DNA of 10,888 nucleotides from positions 1 through 10,888 of the forward strand of contig JAERRP010000479.1 in NCBI GenBank assembly GCA_016735415.1, written 5' to 3'. This document shows, one piece after another, positions 7,231 through 10,888 of the stretch (positions are counted from its first letter, which is position 1; each line of letters begins with the position of its first letter). Source of the DNA: Desulfobacterales bacterium (GTDB lineage Bacteria; Desulfobacterota; Desulfobacteria; Desulfobacterales; UBA5852). The notes below the pieces were generated by a model. That model searched no databases. It worked only from the letters and a program-made list of their open reading frames with translations, and was not told the origin of the DNA. The position numbers and the translations under genes were made by a program.

Positions 7231-7251
7231 ATCAGCCGCCGGGAAGCTGAT
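7231..7251 (-). promoter_or_regulatory. Hairpin abutting the rpmJ ribosome-binding site
   Basis: A perfect 6-bp stem ATCAGC (7231-7236) with GCTGAT (7246-7251) has a 9-base loop and ends directly at the GAGGAG of the rpmJ ribosome-binding site. It may influence translation of rpmJ or separate infA from the alpha operon at the RNA level. There is no T-run. Confidence 0.3.
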
Positions 7252-7291
7252 CCGCCCCTCGGCGCCGGCCTGATTCGCCCGTCACATGGCG

Positions 7292-7510
7292 CTATTTAGA
7301 TCGGTAAGTGATGCGTCCCCGCGACAGGTCATAGGGCGATAGTTCCACGGTCACCTTATCTCCGGGCAAAATTTTAATAAAATGCATCCGCATTTTTCCG
7401 GAGATATGTGCCAGCACCTTATGCCCGTTTTCCAGTTCAACTTTGAACATCGCATTGGGCAGGGTTTCCAGAACCGTACCCTCAACTTTGATCGCTTCCT
7501 CTTTCGCCAT
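7292..7510 (-). CDS. infA: Translation initiation factor IF-1
   Basis: The 72-residue single OB-fold protein binds the 30S A site and helps IF-2 and IF-3 during initiation. It opens [13 protein letters not shown], the usual IF-1 N-terminus, and contains [11 protein letters not shown] (49-59) and [15 protein letters not shown] (62-76 region). A second in-frame ATG at 7552 would add 14 residues, but it has no ribosome-binding site and no family support, so the ATG at 7510 with GGGAAGA upstream is chosen. The stop is TAG. It lies 93 bases after secY; the adk and map genes often found there are missing. Confidence 0.97.
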   Translation of the reverse strand: MAKEEAIKVEGTVLETLPNAMFKVELENGHKVLAHISGKMRMHFIKILPGDKVTVELSPYDLSRGRITYRSK

Positions 7511-7552
7511 GGATCTTCCCGCTTTCGCTGTGTCCCGATGAGCGTCAATCAT

Positions 7553-7574
7553 AACAGGGCCGACGCACCCTGTT
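7553..7574 (-). promoter_or_regulatory. Perfect hairpin between secY and infA
   Basis: AACAGGG (7553-7559) pairs with CCCTGTT (7568-7574) around an 8-base loop. On the minus strand it is followed by ATGATTG rather than Ts, so it is not an intrinsic terminator. It may be an mRNA stability or processing element. Confidence 0.35.
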
Positions 7575-7603
7575 CTCCATTTTAGACCATCGCCGGTCGA
7601 AGC

Positions 7604-8896
7604 CTACCGGCTTCTAACGCTGGAGCCGGCTTTTTTCAGAAAGCCTTCATAGTGCCGGGCCAACATATGCGATTCGATTTGAGCGATGGTATCAATCGCC
7701 ACTCCGACGATAATTAGAAGCGCCGTGCCACCAAAATAGAAGGGCACATCGAATTGCGTAATTAATATGGAAGGCAGCACACAGACCGCCGAAACATAAG
7801 TGGCACCGCCCAAGGTAATCCGTGTCAAAACCTTGTCAATATAATCGGCCGTACGCTTCCCCGGACGAATACCGGGAATGTAGCCCCCCTGTTTTTTCAT
7901 ATTGTCGGCCACATCCACCACGTTGAAGGTAACGGCGGTATAAAAATAGCAGAAAAAGAAGATAAAACCGATAAAGATCAATTCGTACCAGACGTTACCG
8001 GGCTTCAGGGTGTCGGCGATGACCTGCATGATCGGCAGATCGATAAAACTGGCCACCGTGGCCGGGAACATGATGATCGAAGAGGCGAAAATCGGTGGAA
8101 TCACGCCCGACTGATTAATTTTAAGCGGCAAGTGCGTACTCTGCCCGCCATAGAGTCGTCGGCCGACAACCCGCTTGGCATACTGGACGGGGATACGCCG
8201 CTGCCCCTGTTCGACAAAAATGATAAAAGCCACCACCAGAACCATAAAAATCGCCAGAACCAGCACGGCGAAAATGTTCATGGAACCGGCCCGCACCATT
8301 TCAAAGGTGGCGCCGATAGCGGCCGGCATGCGCACCACGATGCCGGCAAAGATGATCAGCGAAATACCATTGCCGATGCCCCGTTCCGTAATCTGTTCGC
8401 CCAGCCACATGATAAACGCCGTACCGGCCGTCAGGGTGATAACGGTCAGCGGAATAAAGGTCGTGGCCGGGATGGCATTGGCGCCCCCCTGTACCAGGCC
8501 GTAACTGATACCGAAACCCTGAATAACACTCAGAACGACGGTACCGTAACGGGTATATTGGGTAATCTTCTTGCGCCCCTGATCGCCCTCTTTGGACAAC
8601 CGCTCCAGGTGCGGCACGACCACGGTCAGCAATTGCAGGATAATCGAGGCACTGATGTACGGCATGATCCCCAGCGCGAAGATGGAGAAGCGCTCCAGTG
8701 CACCACCCGAGAACAAATCGACGATACCCAGAACGCCCTTGAAGCGGTTAAAAATTTCCGCCAAAGCGCTGCTGTCGATCCCCGGCACCGGTACATTGAC
8801 CCCAATACGGTAGACCACCAGAAGCATCAGCGTGAAAAAGATGCGTTTTTTTAGTTCGGGGATCTTCAGTATATTCTGGAAGCCGCTTCCGATCAT
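7604..8896 (-). CDS. secY: Protein translocase channel subunit SecY
   Basis: SecY forms the inner-membrane protein-conducting channel with SecE and SecG and is driven by SecA or the ribosome. The protein is 430 residues (E. coli 443), with hydrophobic segments consistent with the usual ten transmembrane helices (first near 18-36, last near 388-405). Conserved segments seen are [19 protein letters not shown] (62-80, plug and helix 2), [23 protein letters not shown] (155-177 region) and [13 protein letters not shown] (340-352), the cytoplasmic loop that contacts SecA. The ATG abuts the rplO stop (TAA-ATG), with GAGG from the last rplO codons as ribosome-binding site, so translation is probably coupled. 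The stop is TAG. Confidence 0.98.
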   Translation of the reverse strand: MIGSGFQNILKIPELKKRIFFTLMLLVVYRIGVNVPVPGIDSSALAEIFNRFKGVLGIVDLFSGGALERFSIFALGIMPYISASIILQLLTVVVPHLERLSKEGDQGRKKITQYTRYGTVVLSVIQGFGISYGLVQGGANAIPATTFIPLTVITLTAGTAFIMWLGEQITERGIGNGISLIIFAGIVVRMPAAIGATFEMVRAGSMNIFAVLVLAIFMVLVVAFIIFVEQGQRRIPVQYAKRVVGRRLYGGQSTHLPLKINQSGVIPPIFASSIIMFPATVASFIDLPIMQVIADTLKPGNVWYELIFIGFIFFFCYFYTAVTFNVVDVADNMKKQGGYIPGIRPGKRTADYIDKVLTRITLGGATYVSAVCVLPSILITQFDVPFYFGGTALLIIVGVAIDTIAQIESHMLARHYEGFLKKAGSSVRSR

Positions 8897-9337
8897 TTAG
8901 ATAACCTCGACTGTTCCGCCGGCGGCCGTGATCTTGTCCTGGGCGCTTTTACTGACGGCGCTCACCTTGATCTGCACCGGCCGATCGATTTCACCGTTGC
9001 CCAACAGTTTAATGGCATCGTAGCGACCTTTAACGAGCCCCTGCTTGACCAGCTCGATTTCGTCAATGGTACTGCCGCTTTCAAAGCGGTTCAGATCCTT
9101 GACGTTGATGACGGCAATCTGTTTCTTGAAAATATTGGTAAAACCCCGCTTGGGCAGCCGTCGATGGATGGGCATCTGGCCGCCTTCGTACCCGGGCCGC
9201 ACACCACCGCCCGAACGGCTTCCCTGGCCTTTGGTGCCCCGACCGGCGGTTTTACCCTGACCGGAAGCGACTCCGCGACCCAGTCTTTTCCGGGATTTGC
9301 GCGGACCGCCGGCAGGTGAAAGTTCATGCAACTTCAT
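8897..9337 (-). CDS. rplO: 50S ribosomal protein L15
   Basis: The 146-residue protein (E. coli 144) is a late-assembly 23S rRNA-binding protein. The basic, glycine-rich N-terminal arm that penetrates rRNA is present (LGRGVASGQGKTAGRGTKGQ, about 19-38), followed by the conserved GGQMPIHRRLPKRGF (53-67). The ATG overlaps the rpmD stop as ATGA, with GAGGAG eight bases upstream inside rpmD. The TAA stop is directly followed by the secY ATG. Confidence 0.98.
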   Translation of the reverse strand: MKLHELSPAGGPRKSRKRLGRGVASGQGKTAGRGTKGQGSRSGGGVRPGYEGGQMPIHRRLPKRGFTNIFKKQIAVINVKDLNRFESGSTIDEIELVKQGLVKGRYDAIKLLGNGEIDRPVQIKVSAVSKSAQDKITAAGGTVEVI

Positions 9338-9522
9338 GAGTGAATCTCCTCAGTCGTGACCAGATGGGATACTTTGTGCACCATTCCACGGATGGTGGCC
9401 GTATCCTCCAGTTCAACCGTTCTATGCATTTTGGTAAGCCCCATGCCGCGCAATACCTTGCGATGCTTTTCCGGTCTGCCGATCATACTTTTTACCAGCG
9501 TAATTTTCAGTTTTGATGCCAT
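9334..9522 (-). CDS. rpmD: 50S ribosomal protein L30
   Basis: The 62-residue protein matches the short bacterial L30 family (E. coli 59), with LKITLVKSMIGRP near the N-terminus and the LGL-type motif as RGMGLTKMHRTVEL (25-38). It binds 23S rRNA in the 50S subunit. The ATG has GAGG nine bases upstream and lies 12 bases after rpsE. Its TGA stop is shared with the rplO ATG. Confidence 0.97.
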   Translation of the reverse strand: MASKLKITLVKSMIGRPEKHRKVLRGMGLTKMHRTVELEDTATIRGMVHKVSHLVTTEEIHS

Positions 9523-9534
9523 GAATCGATTCCT

Positions 9535-10032
9535 CTACGAGAGTTCTTCGACACTTTTACCACGGCGGGCGGCGATCTGCTGCTTGCTCTCCAGCATTCC
9601 CAGTCCGGCCAGCGTTGCCTTGACCACATTATGCGGGTTGTGCGAGCCCATGCACTTGGTCAGAATATTTTGAATGCCCACCGCTTCCAGAACGGCCCGC
9701 ACGGCCCCACCGGCAATCACGCCGGTACCCTGCGAGGCCGGTTTTAGCAGAACCCGTCCGGCGCCGAACCTTCCAATGACCTGATAAGGGATGGTGCCCT
9801 CAACCAGTGGAATTTGAATCATGCTTTTCTTGGCTTTTTCGACCCCTTTGCGAATCGCTTCCGGAACTTCACCGGCCTTGCCAAGACCGAAGCCAACGGA
9901 CCCTTCACCGTCGCCGACCACCACGATGGCACTGAAACTGAACCGGCGCCCTCCTTTGACGACCTTGGCCACGCGGTTGATGTGGACAACTTTATCGATT
10001 AATTGATTCTCGTCGCTATCTCTCTTGAACAA
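9535..10032 (-). CDS. rpsE: 30S ribosomal protein S5, TTG start
   Basis: S5 takes part in decoding fidelity and mRNA unwinding at the 30S entry channel. The protein is 165 residues, the usual length. The N-terminal double-stranded RNA-binding-like domain is seen around [18 protein letters not shown] (24-41), followed by [18 protein letters not shown] (46-63). The C-terminal domain has [20 protein letters not shown] (108-127). The start is TTG (10030-10032): a perfect AGGAGG (10040-10045) lies seven bases upstream, and the N-terminus has the expected length. The stop is TAG. It lies 32 bases after rplR. Confidence 0.97.
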   Translation of the reverse strand: MFKRDSDENQLIDKVVHINRVAKVVKGGRRFSFSAIVVVGDGEGSVGFGLGKAGEVPEAIRKGVEKAKKSMIQIPLVEGTIPYQVIGRFGAGRVLLKPASQGTGVIAGGAVRAVLEAVGIQNILTKCMGSHNPHNVVKATLAGLGMLESKQQIAARRGKSVEELS

Positions 10033-10064
10033 GGGACTGCCTCCTTCACAACGGTTGGATTGGA

Positions 10065-10433
10065 CTAGAAATCAAGCCCCGATTTCCTGGCACCTTCCGA
10101 AACGGCCTTAATGCGTCCGTGGTACAGAAATCCGTTACGATCGAAAACGACCTGCTTGACGCCTTTTTCCAGGGCCCGTTCCCCAATCAACTTGCCAATA
10201 TACGTTGCCAAAGCAACTTTGTTATCAAAATCAGAGCGCTGGCGCACATCAGATTCCATACTGGACGCGGATACCAGTGTCTGTCTGCGGGTGTCGTCGA
10301 TGACCTGAGCGTAAATATGCCTGGCGCTGCGGAATATACACAGCCGCGGCCGTTGCGTCGTTCCCTTTGTTGTTTTGCGGATACGTTTCTGACGTTTCAA
10401 ACGTGCCACTTTTTTCGGATGGGTCGTACTCAT
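10065..10433 (-). CDS. rplR: 50S ribosomal protein L18
   Basis: The 122-residue protein binds 5S rRNA in the central protuberance of the 50S subunit. It has the basic N-terminal arm, [20 protein letters not shown] (28-47), the segment [13 protein letters not shown] (79-91) and the conserved [16 protein letters not shown] (94-109). The ATG is preceded by GAGGAA. The stop is TAG. An 85-base gap separates it from rplF. Confidence 0.98.
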   Translation of the reverse strand: MSTTHPKKVARLKRQKRIRKTTKGTTQRPRLCIFRSARHIYAQVIDDTRRQTLVSASSMESDVRQRSDFDNKVALATYIGKLIGERALEKGVKQVVFDRNGFLYHGRIKAVSEGARKSGLDF

Positions 10434-10518
10434 TTTAGAAATTCCTCGATCCCTTATGCGGGTTGCTCAGCCCCGAATGCATAAACCGCGTCATGATCAC
10501 GGTGCTTCCGCTGGGTGA

Positions 10519-10888
10519 CTATTTGGTGCCGGTCTTTCCGGCCTTGCGAATAATGCGCTCGCCGGCGTATTTGATTCCCTTGCCTTTGTAAGGCTCCGGC
10601 CGTCGCAGCTTGCGAATGGAGGCCGCGGTCTGGCCGATCTTTTCCTTATCGATACCGGTCAGTTTGATAACGGTATTGCGGTCGACACGCGCGGCAACGC
10701 CATCGGGAAGATCAAAATGAACCGGATTGGAATAGCCCAGGTTCAACACCAGGGCCTGGCCCTTGACCTCGGCCCGGTAACCGATCCCGTTAATCTCCAA
10801 AACACGCTCAAAACCGCTGGATACCCCGATAACCCTGTTGTTGATCAGGCTACGGGTCAGCCCTTGCAGGTCACGGGATTTACGATCT
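10519..10888 (-). CDS. rplF: 50S ribosomal protein L6, C-terminal part (5' end outside the window)
   Basis: The visible 122 residues run in one open frame from the right edge to a TAG at 10519-10521. About the first 55 residues are missing, judging from the family's usual length near 178. The visible part includes [17 protein letters not shown] and the conserved [13 protein letters not shown] segment between the two L6 folds, the C-terminal [16 protein letters not shown] and the end KAGKTGTK. L6 binds 23S rRNA near the factor-binding site. Its place upstream of rplR is the standard spc order. Confidence 0.97.
   Translation of the reverse strand, partial: DRKSRDLQGLTRSLINNRVIGVSSGFERVLEINGIGYRAEVKGQALVLNLGYSNPVHFDLPDGVAARVDRNTVIKLTGIDKEKIGQTAASIRKLRRPEPYKGKGIKYAGERIIRKAGKTGTK

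Noticed and set aside
7511..7552. Fourteen-residue N-terminal extension of IF-1 from the ATG at 7552
   Set aside because: No ribosome-binding site, and IF-1 proteins normally begin MAKEE as at 7510.
8132..8854. 240-codon plus-strand frame opposite secY
   Set aside because: Antisense shadow; the translation is rich in His, Gln, Asp and Arg, as expected from reversed membrane-protein codons.

Overview
The window is the downstream part of a bacterial ribosomal-protein supercluster (end of the spc operon plus the alpha operon), all on the minus strand and read from right to left: rplF (partial), rplR, rpsE, rpmD, rplO, secY, infA, rpmJ, rpsM, rpsK, rpsD, rpoA and rplQ. Past a strong intrinsic terminator come a cysteinyl-tRNA synthetase gene (cysS) and a cobalamin-binding radical SAM enzyme, also on the minus strand. 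At the far left the tail of an unidentified plus-strand gene converges on them and ends at its own terminator. There are no rRNA or tRNA genes, mobile elements, phage genes or CRISPR arrays.

The organism is probably a Gram-negative anaerobe of the Desulfobacterota (Desulfobacteraceae/Desulfosarcina-like). The grounds are the overall protein flavour, the cysS and DUF4070-type radical SAM neighbours and the apparent candidate selenocysteine codon. This placement is recognition from memory, not a phylogeny. S4 and L36 are both the zinc-binding (four-ligand) versions. Neither adk nor map lies between secY and infA.

The genes form a tightly packed translation and transcription unit. rpmD and rplO overlap by ATGA, rplO and secY abut as TAA-ATG, and most other gaps are 8-110 bases. 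Products are 30S and 50S proteins, initiation factor IF-1, the RNA polymerase alpha subunit and the SecY channel. CysRS supplies Cys-tRNA. The radical SAM enzyme has no obvious functional tie to translation.

The most striking observation is in cysS. Its 464-residue reading frame is complete and carries every catalytic and zinc-binding motif, but is interrupted at codon 123 by a single in-frame TGA with no frame change. The likeliest explanations are selenocysteine decoding, a nonsense mutation, or a sequence error; I could not find a convincing SECIS element. Secondary observations are a ~118-residue low-complexity C-terminal extension on ribosomal protein L17, three ribosomal protein genes (rpsE, rpsM, rpsD) starting with TTG behind perfect AGGAGG ribosome-binding sites, heavy use of TAG stops in essential genes, and several intergenic hairpins, including two mutually exclusive stems between rpsD and rpoA.
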